From Gadus chalcogrammus (lineage: Eukaryota; Chordata; Actinopteri; Gadiformes; Gadidae): a DNA stretch of 64,000 nt. The notes beneath the pieces are model-generated. The model made no database searches, was not told where the DNA came from, and saw nothing but the letters and a program-made list of their open reading frames with translations. Location: the NCBI RefSeq assembly GCF_026213295.1, contig NC_079427.1, positions 34,814,846-34,878,845 of the forward strand, read 5' to 3'. The position numbers were made by a program, and so were the translations under genes. Shown here in pieces: positions 50,298 to 61,800 of this stretch (the first letter of the stretch is position 1; the number at the start of each line of letters is the position of its first letter).

Positions 50298-53200
50298 ACT
50301 AGAACTGCAAGCAGTTATGCAGGGGTCCAAGAAATGTGCATTTCGCCGGCACAACGCGACAAGAAATGTGCGTTTCGCCGGCACAACGCGAAGCATGTGT
50401 TTAAAACGCTACCCTAAACCTGTGGATACAAAGGATTTGACTGTGGTAGGAGTTGCGAGAAGTCAGTGTAGCGTTTTCGCAGCGAAATTCTGTAGAAGAT
50501 ATACAATTTCCTCGTTTATTGCGCCCCCTAATGGCGAAATTTTCCGATATTTTTATCGAACGTCCTTAAGGTTAGCACCGACATGTCTGTAAAATTTGGG
50601 CTCGATCCGATGTATAATTCTGGATTTCTTTGGATTTTTGACTTTTCACGTCTAATTTAGCTAATAAGCAAATATTCAAAACGTTACCGTTTCGTCGTCG
50701 AAGGTCGGATCAAAAAAGTGTCTAGGATTTCTTTGCGTGTGCGTCTGAAGATGCCGTATGCAAAGTTTTGTGTCAATTGGTCAAGAAATGTGGGAGGAGT
50801 AGCGAAAAAACAGTTTTGCGGTTTTCGCGATTTTGCGAAAAATATTCATAGACGCAAATGGGCGTGGCCTAGGCCAAAAGATGCAGCAGACTCCAGTGCA
50901 TCTGTGTGTACAAGTTTTTGGACTCTGGGAGGTTCGGTGTGGGAGTTATAGCCCCAAACGCGTAATCCTTGGTATAGCGCCACCTAGGGACCGGCGTGTC
51001 TGGATTTTGTTATCTTAGTAGCGGTGCCGATTCTGGATCTAGTCATCTAATTGGCGCGTGTGCACCATTTACGGTTTGGGCTGTGGTACCACTTCTAAGG
51101 CGTACGAAATAATAATAATAATAATCCTTACAAAAACAATAGGGATCCAACCTGTTGGCTTGGACCCCTAATAATAATAAAAAAAATCCTTACAAAAACA
51201 ATAGGGATCCAACCTGTTGGCTTGGACCCCTAATAATAAAAATCCTTACAAAAACAATAGGGATCCAACCTGTTGGCTTGGACCCCTAATAATAATCCTT
51301 ACAAAAACAATAGGGATCCAACCTGTTGGCTTGGACCCCTAACTAGAACTGCAAGCAGTTATGCAGGGGTCCAAGAAGTGTGCATTTCGCCGGCACAACG
51401 CGACAAGAAATGTGCATTTCGCCGGCACAACGCGAACCAAGTATTCAAAACGCTACCGTGAACAACCTGTGGATATAAAGGTTTTGACTGTGAGAGGTTC
51501 AGTGTGGGAGTTTCGGCCCCAAACGCATTTTCCGCTACCGTTTAGTCGTCGACGGTTGGATCAAAATAGTTTTTACTGATTTGCAACGCAAAACATATAT
51601 TCAAAACGCTACCGTTTCGTCAACGATGGTCGGATCAAAATAGTTTTGCTGATTTCTTGTAGTGTGCGTCTGAAGATGTCGTGTGCAAAGTTTGGTGTCA
51701 ATTGGGCAAGAAATGTGGGAGGAGTAGCGAAAAGGCAGTTTAGCTGTTTTTGCGATTTTGCATAAAGAAAATACTGACTCAAATGAGCCTGGCCTATGCC
51801 AAAAGATGCAGCTGACTCCAGTGAATCTGTGCGTATAACGTTTTTGACTGTGGGAGCTTCGGTGTGGGAGTTATAGCCTAAAACGCGTTTTCAGAACATT
51901 CCATTGGCCAAATAGGAGATATATTATTTCGTAGTTTTTTGGCGCCGCCCTGTTGGCGAAATTTTCCAAAGACAATTTTCCTTTGCCAAATAACTCCCGC
52001 CTACATTATTAATTCTTGGGCATATTTTTTATATAGACTCGGGTTTGCCCCTTGATGGTTCCCTTATAGTTTGAAGAACATTCCTTTGGCCAATTAGAAG
52101 ATATACAATTTCCTCGTTTATTGCGCCCCCTAATGGCGAAATATTCCGAATTCTTTATTGAACGCCATTAAGGGTAGCACCGACATGTGTCTTAAATTTG
52201 GACTTGATCCGACGTCTACTTTTGGTATTCTTTGAATTTTTGCGTTTCAACGTAAAACGTAGCCAATAAACAAATATTCAAAACGCTACCGTTTCGTCGT
52301 CGAAGGTCGGATAAAATAACTGTTGATGATTCCTTTGCGTGTGCGTCTGAAGATGTCGTGTGCAAAGTTTGGTGTTGATTGGTCAAGAAATGTGGGAGGA
52401 GTAGGGAAAAAACTGTTTTGCGGTTTTCGCGATTTAGCGAAAAATATTCATGGACGCAAATGGGCGTGGCCTATGCCAAAAGGTGCAGCAGACTCCAGTG
52501 AATCTGTGTGTACAAGGTTTTGAATGTGGGAGGTTCGGTGTGGGAGTTATAGCCGCAAACGCGTATTCCTTGGTATAGCGCCACCTAGTGTTCGGCGTAT
52601 CTGGATTTTGTCGTCTGCGTAGTCCGAAGAGATCTGGATATAGTCATGCAATTGGCGTGTCGGCACCATTTACGGTTTGGGCTGTGGTACCACTTTCAAG
52701 GGGGTAAGTATAATAACTAGAACTGCAAGCAGTTATGCAGGGGTCCAAGAAGTGTGCATTTCGCCGGCACAACGCGAAGCATGTGTTCAAAAATTGAGAA
52801 ACAGCGTGTGCCAAAAGATGCAGCTGACTCCAGTGAATCTGTGGATATAAAGGTTTTGACTGTGGGAGCTTCGGTGTGGGAGTTATAGCCCAAAACACGT
52901 TTTCAGAACATTCCATTGGCCAGTTAGGAGATGTATTATTTCGTCGTTTATTTGCGCCCCCTTGTGGCGAAATTTTCCAAAGACAATTTTCCTTTGCCAA
53001 ATAACTCCCGCCCACATTAATAATTCTTGGCCATATTTTTTATATAGACTCGGGTTTGCCCCTTGATGGTTCCCTTATAGTTTGAAGAACATTCCTTTGG
53101 CCAATTAGAAGATATACAATTTCCTCGTTTATTGCGCCCCCTTATGGCGAAATATTCCGATTATTTTACTGAACGCCAGTAGGGGTAGCATCGACATGTG

Positions 53201-54691
53201 TCAAAAATTTGGACTTGATCCGATGTTTAATTTTGGTATTCTTTAATTTTTTTGCGTTTCGACGTAAAACGTAGCTAATAAACAAATATTCAAAACGCTA
53301 CCGTTTCGTCGTCAAAGGGCAAATCAAAAAAGTGTTCAAAAATTTCTTTGCGTGTCTGTCTGAAGATGTCGTGTGCAAAGTTTGGTGTTGATTGGTCAAG
53401 AAATGTGGGAGGAGTAGCGAAAAAACAGTTTTACGGTTTTCGCGATTTTGCGAAAAAAAATTACAGACGCAAATGGGCGTGGCCTATGCCAAAAGATGCA
53501 GCAGACTCCAGTGGATATGTGGGTACAAGTTTTTGACTGTGGGAGGTTCGGTGTGGGAGTTATAGCCCCAAACGCGTTTTCCCTTGGTATAGCGCCACCT
53601 AGTGTTCGGCGTGTCTGGATTTTGTCGTCTGCGTAGTCCGAAGAGATCTGGATCTAGTCATGCAATTCGCGTGTCGGCACCATTTACGGTTTGGGCTGTG
53701 GTCCCACTTTTAGGGAGGTAAGAATAACAAGAAATGTGCGTTTCGCCGGCACAACGCGAAGCATGTGTTTAAAACGCTACCCTGAACCTGTGGATACAAA
53801 GGATTTGACTGTGGTAGGAGTAGCGAGAAGTCAGTGTAGCGTTTTCGCGGCGAAATTTTGTAGAAGATATACAATTTCCTCGTTTATTGCGCCCCCTAAT
53901 GGCGGAATTTTCCGAAATTTTTATCGAACGTCATTAAGGTTAGCACCAACATGTGTGTAGAATTTGGACTCGATCCGATGTCTAATTTTGGATTTTTTTG
54001 GATTTTTAATTTTCCACGTCTAATTTAGCTAATAAACCAATATTCAAAACTCTACCGTTTCGTCGTCGAAGGTCGGATCAAAAAACTGTCTAAGATTTCT
54101 ATGCGTGTGCGTCTGAAGATGTCGTGTGCAAAGTTTGGTGTCGATTGGTCAAGAAATGTGGGAGGAGTAGGGAAAAAAACAGTTTTGCGGTTTTCGCGAT
54201 TTAGCGAAAAATATTCATAGACGCAAATGGGCGTGGCCTAGGCCAAAAGATGCAGCAGACTCCAGTGCATCTGTGTGTACAAGTTTTTGGACTGTGGGAG
54301 GTTCGGTGTGGGAGTTATAGCCCCAAACGCGTATTCCTTGGTATAGCGCCACCTAGTGGCCGGCGTGTCTGGATTTTGTCGTCTGCATAGTCTTCACTGA
54401 CCTGGATCTAGTCATGCAATTGGCGTGTGTGCAACATTTACGGTATGGGCTGTATTCCCACTTTCTTGGTAGGAAGTATAATAATAAAAATAACTAGAAC
54501 TGCAAGCAGTTATGCAGGGGTCCAAGAAGTGTGCATTTCGCCGGCACAACGCAACAAGAAATGTGCGTTTCGCCGGCACAACGCGAAGCATGTGTTCAAA
54601 ACGCTACCGTGAACCTGTGGATATAAAGGTTTTGACTGTGAGAGGTTCGGTGTGGGAGTTGTTGCCCCAAACGCCTTGTCCGCTACCGTTT

Positions 54692-54913
54692 TGATTGGTT
54701 TGCTTTACCAGAGCCCCGTTGGCCAGCATGTATCCAGGTCCATCCAGACAGCGTCTTGGATGGACCTGGAATACAGACACACTGTTTCCGCCTCTCACGA
54801 CGTGGACGAGGGGTTGGGTTTTGAGAGGCAAATAAATTTGGAAAAATCAAAAAAATTCAAATGGTATTTTAAAGATTGAATAAAAAGGAAACCTAAATCC
54901 ATGGTTAACATAC
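54692..54913. other. Unique junction segment, candidate 3' end of right Helentron
   Basis: The satellite matches other monomers up to CCGCTACCGTTT (54691) and then changes abruptly. The unique sequence holds a strong hairpin at 54730-54774. For a minus-strand element this is the expected 3' end, and the junction lies in a T run, consistent with Helentron insertion between Ts. Confidence 0.45.
54730..54774 (-). repeat. Strong hairpin, candidate Helentron 3' terminal stem-loop
   Basis: TCCAGGTCCATCCA (54733-54746) and its exact reverse complement TGGATGGACCTGGA (54757-54770) enclose a 10-nt loop. With a 1-nt bulge the stem gains GTA/TAC to reach 17 bp. Rolling-circle elements use a 3' hairpin as a terminator; this one is about 1 kb past the transposase stop codon. 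Confidence 0.5.
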
Positions 54914-55338
54914 TACAATGAGGGTACATCATATATATGTGGACTAATACTTACGTAATGTTATCAATGGTTTGTTAATGCGTATTTAACACTATTTAAT
55001 GTGAAGTAATGATTGGTTAGGCATTAAGTATGCTTAGTTAACTATACTTACCATAGTATTAACTAAGCCTAACAGTTAGTTTTACTTAGTTAATGCCAAG
55101 ATAAGTATTAACTAAGTAAAAGTAACTGTAATTCTTAGTTAATGCTAAGATAAGTATTAACTAAGCATTACAGTTAGTTTCACTTGGTTGATGCTTAGAT
55201 TAGCATTAACTAAGGATAACAGTTAGTTTGACTTAGTCAATGCTAATCAAGCATTACGCAAGTATTTAGAAATGGTTAGTTAGCTATGAGTTATTAACTA
55301 AGCATTAACAAATAGCTTATTTATGTACCCTTATTGTA
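54914..55338. mobile_element. MITE-like element, 425 bp
   Basis: Inverted ends TACAATGAGGGTACAT (54914-54929) and ATGTACCCTTATTGTA (55323-55338) match at 15 of 16 positions. The interior holds several imperfect copies of TTAGTTAATGCTAAGATAAG and TATTAACTAAGCATTACAGT, which can fold on each other. No ORF is present. No clear target-site duplication is visible, so the superfamily is open. Confidence 0.65.
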
Positions 55339-55370
55339 AATTGTAAGTTATAGATGAATAGGGAAAAAAT

Positions 55371-55778
55371 GCTGAAAAGGGCCAAAATAGCTATGGCTTT
55401 TATTAGAGGGGCAAATAAAAAATAAAAATTAAAAAAAATGGGGAGAAAATGTAAAGTTAAAATCCAAAAAGTAAAAAATGGATAATATGTATTATTTATT
55501 AGAAAAAAATTGAAAAAAAAGGTAAAAATTGATAAAATTTATTATTGATTAGAAAAAATAGAAAAGACATTTAAATCATTGGGTAGTGCTAAAAAAAACC
55601 CCATATCTATGGCTTTCATTAGAGGGGCAAATCCATAAAAAAATAATGGGGCGAAAATTCATGATTTATTAGAAAAAATAGAAAATGTAAAAAAAATAAA
55701 AAATATATAATATTTAATATTTATTATTTATTTGAATAAATAGAAAAGACAGACAAAACATTAAAAATATTGGGTAGT
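55371..55778. repeat. Two AT-rich direct repeats, about 190-217 bp each
   Basis: 55371-55587 and 55588-55778 share CTATGGCTTT-ATTAGAGGGG, AATGGGG, ATTTATTAGAAAAAATAGAA, AGAAAAGACA and end TTGGGTAGT; the first also opens GCTGAAAAGG where the second has GCTAAAAAAA. They lie just downstream of the transposase stop. Confidence 0.75.
55727..55732 (-). terminator. Possible polyadenylation signal
   Basis: AATAAA on the minus strand, about 80 bases after the stop codon. The region is very AT-rich, so chance occurrence is likely. Confidence 0.25.
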
Positions 55779-55810
55779 GCTAAAACCTGCGAGCTAAACG
55801 AGCTAACCAG

Positions 55811-58800
55811 TTACAGAAGGAAATCTAAACAGAGGCACTCATGATCGGAGTAGTAGGTGGACAGAATTTGCACTTTGATATCAGTGGGACTAATGTCACG
55901 AATGTAAACGTGATCAATTGTTGTGTCGTTTTCTGTTGTTGGCGAAGAGACAATTTGGGTGTAACCTTGTTGTTGCATGAAATTTTCTGCAGATTTAGAA
56001 ACAAGGGCATTGTCGTTGAAGTCACCCATAATTACCTTTCCTCCTGAAAGTTGGTTAAATTGTTGCATTACCAAAGCGAGATTTTGTTTGAATAAGGCGA
56101 GTTGATATGATGGCGGTTTGTACAGCACAATGAAATTGTAATTCAAAGGCTGAACATTAAACATGATGGCTTCCAAGTCACTGCACGGCATGTGTATAAT
56201 GTTACAAGTGATGTGGTCTTTGTGATAGTAGCCCACACCACCGTGCCGTTTGTTTACCAAGTCTTGGAATTGGGTCATGTTATGGTAGGATTGGGACCGG
56301 AGTTTGTGATTAAAAGTCCAACCTGGCATTTCAATGGAACTGACTGATGTGCTTTGCTCCAGCCATGTTTCTGTCACGCAAATGATGTCAGCACTCAAGA
56401 TTCTCTGGTCATGTTTAAGGTCTTCCATGTGTTGACATAGACCTTGAATGTTGTGGAGGCATATTTTGAGGGTTGAAGTTATTTCTGCTGGTGGAGTTGC
56501 AATGAATGGTTCCATTTTTTGCAGGGAAATGTCGATGTCTGGTTTCGAATAGAAGGCTTTGGCTGCGTAGTCTTGAATGATAAGGTTTTCCTCACACGTT
56601 ACTCGGCTTAATGCTACGTATGCTTGGCCAGCTGCAAATATCCTTTTAAGGGACACTACAGCTCTTTCTAAAGTTAAACCTTGAACTTTGTGTATGGTAC
56701 AGGCCCATGCTAGGCGTAACGGGAATTGGCGTCTAGATCCACCAGTCATTACTTTGTCTTCCACAGCATCTATGGGTGTTGCTTGTTGAAATTGAGGCTC
56801 AAAGCACATAGACCTACTCCTCAGTTTCCTGCCGATTGTGTCATTGTCAAACTTAACCAAAATGGTTTTGGGAAACTGAACGTTCCCTTCAAAGGTGATT
56901 TTGCAAACGGTACCGAATACACCATTGACCAATCCATCTGACAGATCTATATTTTTGATGAGCATTACGCGAGCTGATGGACCAACGATTAACGTTCTGC
57001 TTAAACATGTCTGACTATCAAATTTTGGATTATTTTTTCTTGTTACTTGTCCTGTGGTAGGGTTTCTCTGAGAATCTTGAGCTTTAATTTGCACCAAATC
57101 CGTACACGTCTTGTGTAACATGGCGGTGTTATGGGCTGCCACTTCATCGTTTGTGGCGAAAATGTGAAGGTCCTGTCTCAGTTCCCCCTCGCCGGTCTCG
57201 CGTTGTCTTAGCAAGACTTCATCTCGCTGGTAAAGATTGTCTCCTTTTCTGTGTTTTCTAAGACGATTTAATGTTTCAGCAAACTCTTTGTTTTTTTGTC
57301 GCATTATCAATGTCAACTCAATGTGAGTGAAATGATTGTTCCACAGATCGGTCACCAATTGCTCGTGGTAAAGAGGTGCTCCCTTTACAGGGCCGAGCTG
57401 GAAGAAGTCACCAACTGCCATGATTGATACATTCCCAAACAATGCATAATCTCCTTGTTGCTTTATTTGTCGTAGTCTGCCATGGACATACGTCAGGATT
57501 TTATGATCAACCATACTCACCTCGTCCAAAATGAGTATTTGTAAGTCTTTCATGGTGGCTCTTAACGAATTGATTCTTTCATCTCCTAGAGGTTGATATG
57601 GCAGTTTGGCAGTGGTAGTAATAGCAAAGGTGCTGTGTATTGTGCTTCCGTTGATATTATATGCTGCTACTCCTGTAGGAGCAGCTAGCAAAACATGAGT
57701 GTCGTCTGGATTAATGGACATTCTTGCAAAGAGTCTGCATGACTCGTAGTACACAGCTTTAATCAGGTGCGACTTTCCCGTGCCTGCTCCCCCTGAAATG
57801 AATACGCGAAACGGGTCTGGGTTTTTGCCATTGATTTTGTCAAGGCACCATGCGCGGATTTTGTAAAAAATTTGAGTCTGTTGTTCGTTTAACGTGCGCA
57901 TAATGGACAGACCTTCAGCTCTTTGTATCGAGTGTGTGGGAAATTCTTTAGACAGCGTTGCCTTTGCGTCCGACTGCAAGTCCGGTATGGCTTCTCTTTC
58001 ATTGTGATTTGTGTCGTTGTTGTTAGACATCTCCTCCTGACATTCTAATCGCTCCAACTCAGATTCAGGGCAAAGGTCTGCCCATGCCTCGTCGTGAGCC
58101 CCGCGGTGCCCTGCAACCTCTTGGCATCTGTCGAGCTCATCTGCATCTACTTCAAACAGGGATCTATTGAAATCTACAACTTCCTTAACACTTTGCGTTG
58201 TATTGCTGCTGTTAGTGATGGAACCGGTCCTGTAAAACTGCTCATAACTGTTGTACGGTGGAGGTTTTAACTCATCTGTTGAATAATGAGGCAAAAACAA
58301 TTGTAGCAAACTGTGGTAGTGTTTTTCTGGATATTTGGTTTGTGAGAAACGAGCGTATTTAGCAACAGCATCAGGTCCCCTAGTTCTCATCTTAACAAAG
58401 CCAGTGTTATTTTCCAGTTTAACAGAGCCCTGGCTGTGCTGCTCTTTCCCGTACAGAACTCTGTATTTTGAAGCAAATGTGGCTATACAAATATCATGGA
58501 AAATTGCGCCCTGGGGGCGGTTTTTGTAGCGGTCCGTTATGCTCGTCATCCATATCGAGTCTGTTGATGTGTCACCCTGTTCTGCTTTGCTTTGAATGAC
58601 ACTGAGAGGATAACTCATTCTGACGGTATTTTCACCAGTAGGGATAAATGTGACCAGTCTTGAGCATTCGTTGAGATGCATGTTTGTGACTCGATAAACA
58701 CTTTCTTGAGCTGAGACCTCGCGATTGTGGAGAAAGACACTTCCCAACTTATTGAGTGTTTGTTTTGCATCTAAATTTCCATGTTTTTTCATTTCATTTT

Positions 58801-61800
58801 GAGTATGTTGTAACAATAAGCCCATGTCTTGTTCTGCTTTTGAGATGTAGGATATTATGTATACTACACAAGCAAAAGCATCACAGACATATTGTATGTC
58901 CATGTTGGCATCCCAGCAACGCAAAAGGTCTTTGTTGTATTGATTAACGTAAACATCTGATGGGTTGCGTTTGTGTACAACCGCGTTTTTATTGGTTGTC
59001 AATCGGTAGGCATTTTCAAACATTTCCTGGGTGATGTTAATGGAAGCAAATAGCTGATCCACAGTGTCGAAGGTTAGGTCTGGACTTGAAAGAGCATGTT
59101 TGACCCTTGTCATGACACTTTTAGCCACCTCTTTTTCTTTTCGCATTTCTAATATAGAGACGTCTATCGGATCAGCGTCTGTTACCTCCTGGTTCTCGTC
59201 TATTTTACTTCTACAAAGAAAGGTGTGGTTGCTTGGAGGACGTGGAAAGTTAAATCTGCATGTTGTGCCTTTTTTCCTACAACTCTTTGAGTGCTTGGAG
59301 CTGTGTTTTTGAACGCTGGAAACAACTTCATGCAATGCGTCGGTTGCTGGCGGGAGTTCACAACTGATGTATTTATCAATAAATTGTGTGACTTCTTGGT
59401 CTGTGTTTTTGCCTATTTTCGGTGCATTTTCTACCCAGAACAGACAATGAGTATGGGGTGAGCCGCGTTGTTGGAATTCAACTCTAAAAAATGTCTCGAT
59501 AACTTTACCAATGGGGTTAGCTGGTGACTTGATGACGTCATTTAGGAAAGTCTGAAACCTGTGTTGGAACATTCTTGCCGCGGTAACCGGATTAGTTTTG
59601 AGTAAATTGCACCTCTGTGACCAGTCCAGGTCGTTGACATTTCCCTGTATTTTCTGTAGTCTCATGAAAACATCGATGAGTTCAGTCCAGCGTAAATCAG
59701 CACATGAAAATGAACAGAACCAAGTAGGGACACCAAGCTGACGAACCATAGCAAATAGATTTTTCTGTACACCTTGCCAAAAAACTGGAGTCCCTCGGAT
59801 CGGTTGAAGGAACTTGTAACCGAGATCGGTTTTTAAGACATTACTTACATAGTCTTTGTTTGAAAGCATGGCGGAAGTTATAGCCAATGATTCCCCTGCA
59901 TGGTAACCTTTTCTCAATGCTATGGACACCTTGGAAACAACCTGATTGACCTCAGATAAATATTGAGCATAGAAAATGTAGTCCAAGTTGCTGCTAAACC
60001 TCCCATCAGCATTTAGGATGCGTGTGTTGATGTATCTACTGAGAGTGAGCCTGTGGGGCCGTGCATCATGGAATGTACCCGTCCCTTTGGGGAAAAGAGT
60101 TGGGAAACATTTTGCTTCATTGCCCTTATCTGTCAGCAGCCTAACAGGACTGTTGCCCTCAGCTGGAGCTATTGATAAAACACTTTCGAAATGCTGATCA
60201 AATATTTCTTGTGCGATATCAATCGGTTGCAAACATGTGTCCAAGAGTAACCCGTGTGTTTGAGTTTCATAGATGTGGTCAGCTTCTTCATCATCCGACA
60301 CCTGGTCTGATTGAGTTGTAATGTCACTGCTTTCAGGTGCAGATGGAGTGTCATTAACTGGGTTGCATTCTTTCAAAACAGAACATGCATCTTCTGGCAA
60401 GGGATTTTCCCATTCTGCGTTAAAGTCTATGTCCTTATACCATTTATTCATGTCCTTTAAACAGGCTATCGCATTTTGGATTTTTTGAGTGTGCACATAT
60501 TGATACTGATAATGCCCCTTATAAGTAAGTTTTCTTTTCAGTTTTATTCGGATCATTAAATCTTGATTTTCTAGCCTAGGGAGAACCGAAGTGACTACAT
60601 CGCTGTTTGATGGAACGCAAGTCACCGGCCCATGGACAGAATTCTGAGAACCTCGTGGCAATGCCACAAGTCGCATAAAGGGAATATTCAATGCGCACAG
60701 GTGTTGTTCTAATGAGTTCAGTGTGCCTAATTCGTCCGGAATTGGATCTAATGCCATATTGTTCACAGCGCTCTCCTGGGGAACCTTACCACTGAGTAAC
60801 TTGGAGTTGCAACTGAAACATATCCACAATTTACCAGCAACTGTCTGTTTTAGTGTGCATGGCGATAAACATGCGTTATCACATTGATGGAGATATTTTG
60901 TGGTAATGCATTGTTTTGCAATTGCTGACACAGTTGAAGCCTTGGATCCATATGAAGTTATGTCACATAATCTAACTTGCTTTCGGAACAATAATCTGTG
61001 ACATACACAACAAACATGTTCTGGTCCATGTTTGACCTCTTCTTGGAAGAGTTCAATTACAAAGTCAATATTGTGTTTTAAGAGGGTTAGATTAAGTTTC
61101 CTTTGACAGTTTCTTTCAATTACAGAGGGTTTATAAGCTGGATCATCTCTGTATTTGATTACAATACTTTCAATCACCTGGTTACGATGGGCCGGATTAT
61201 TAGCATATTTTTCAATACTGCTGGTTTTTACTTGTTCTTTGAACGGTTCATTATTAGCATATTTTTCAATACTGCGGTTTTTTACTTGTTCTTTGAAGTG
61301 TTCATTATTTACATATTTTTCGATACTGCTATTTTTCCGATTTGCTTGATACTGTTCATCACAATTATATCTTTGTTGTGTTTTTTGCTTTTTAAGTTGC
61401 CTATATTCTGTGTCTTCAGCATATGTTTTCTTTTGTCTTAGAAGTCTTAATTTATCAGTACATTTTTTACTTGGTGAAACAAGGTCTGCATTGGACATTT
61501 GGTGCGACATTTCACAGAAGCTAGTTAAACTAAAGCATGTAAGAGAGGTTTTTTCTTTGACACATGCAATTGGTTCATAATGGCATTCATTGCAGTGATT
61601 CAGATATATAGCTTTTCGTGAAATCGGCTCAATGTTCGCCGTAAACGTAATCCATTTCTGTTGACTGTATGTGTAAATATCAACACAGAGCAAATCTGCA
61701 GAAGCTTGTATTTCCAACTCTGTTGCCCAAGATCCAACATATTTCATTTTTGAGTCCCTGAGATATTGCTCCACAGAAGCAAATTGCTGTCTTAGACAAG

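Larger units (their letters stand above)
12541..54691. repeat. Satellite array, about 44 monomers of roughly 0.8-1.4 kb
   Basis: Monomers start with ACTAGAACTGCAAGCAGTT then ATGCAGGGGTCCAAG. Starts read by eye: 14343, 15132, 15946, 16813, 17654, 18472, 19909, 20782, 21761, 22578, 23986, 24788, 25720, 26516, 27312, 28662, 29885, 31225, 33083, 33924, 34742, 35559, 36570, 37373, 38165, 39290, 40080, 40894, 41761, 42606, 43411, 45155, 46030, 46826, 47687, 48489, 49307, 50298, 51342, 52716 and 54493, with truncated starts at about 13444, 32249, 44283 and 53727. All are in the same orientation. A typical monomer runs: boundary palindrome, GTGCATTTCGCCGGCACAAC, GCGCCCCCTAATGGCG, TTTCGTCGTCGAAGGTCGG, AGCGAAAAAACAGTTTTGCG, GCGCCACCTAG, then a (TAA)n tail. 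The conserved short ORFs inside are not convincing genes. I do not know a name for this family. Confidence 0.95.

Noticed and set aside
13056..54320. Satellite ORFs as a multicopy gene family
   Set aside because: ORFs occur in several overlapping frames of the same monomer and are lost in many monomers; low divergence explains their persistence.
12541..54691. CRISPR-like array from repeat plus spacer appearance
   Set aside because: Monomers are hundreds of bases long, the spacers are themselves one repeated sequence, and the context is eukaryotic.
55060..55270. Telomere-like TTAGTTAA repeats
   Set aside because: Not the TTAGGG unit; they form the inverted interior of the MITE-like element.
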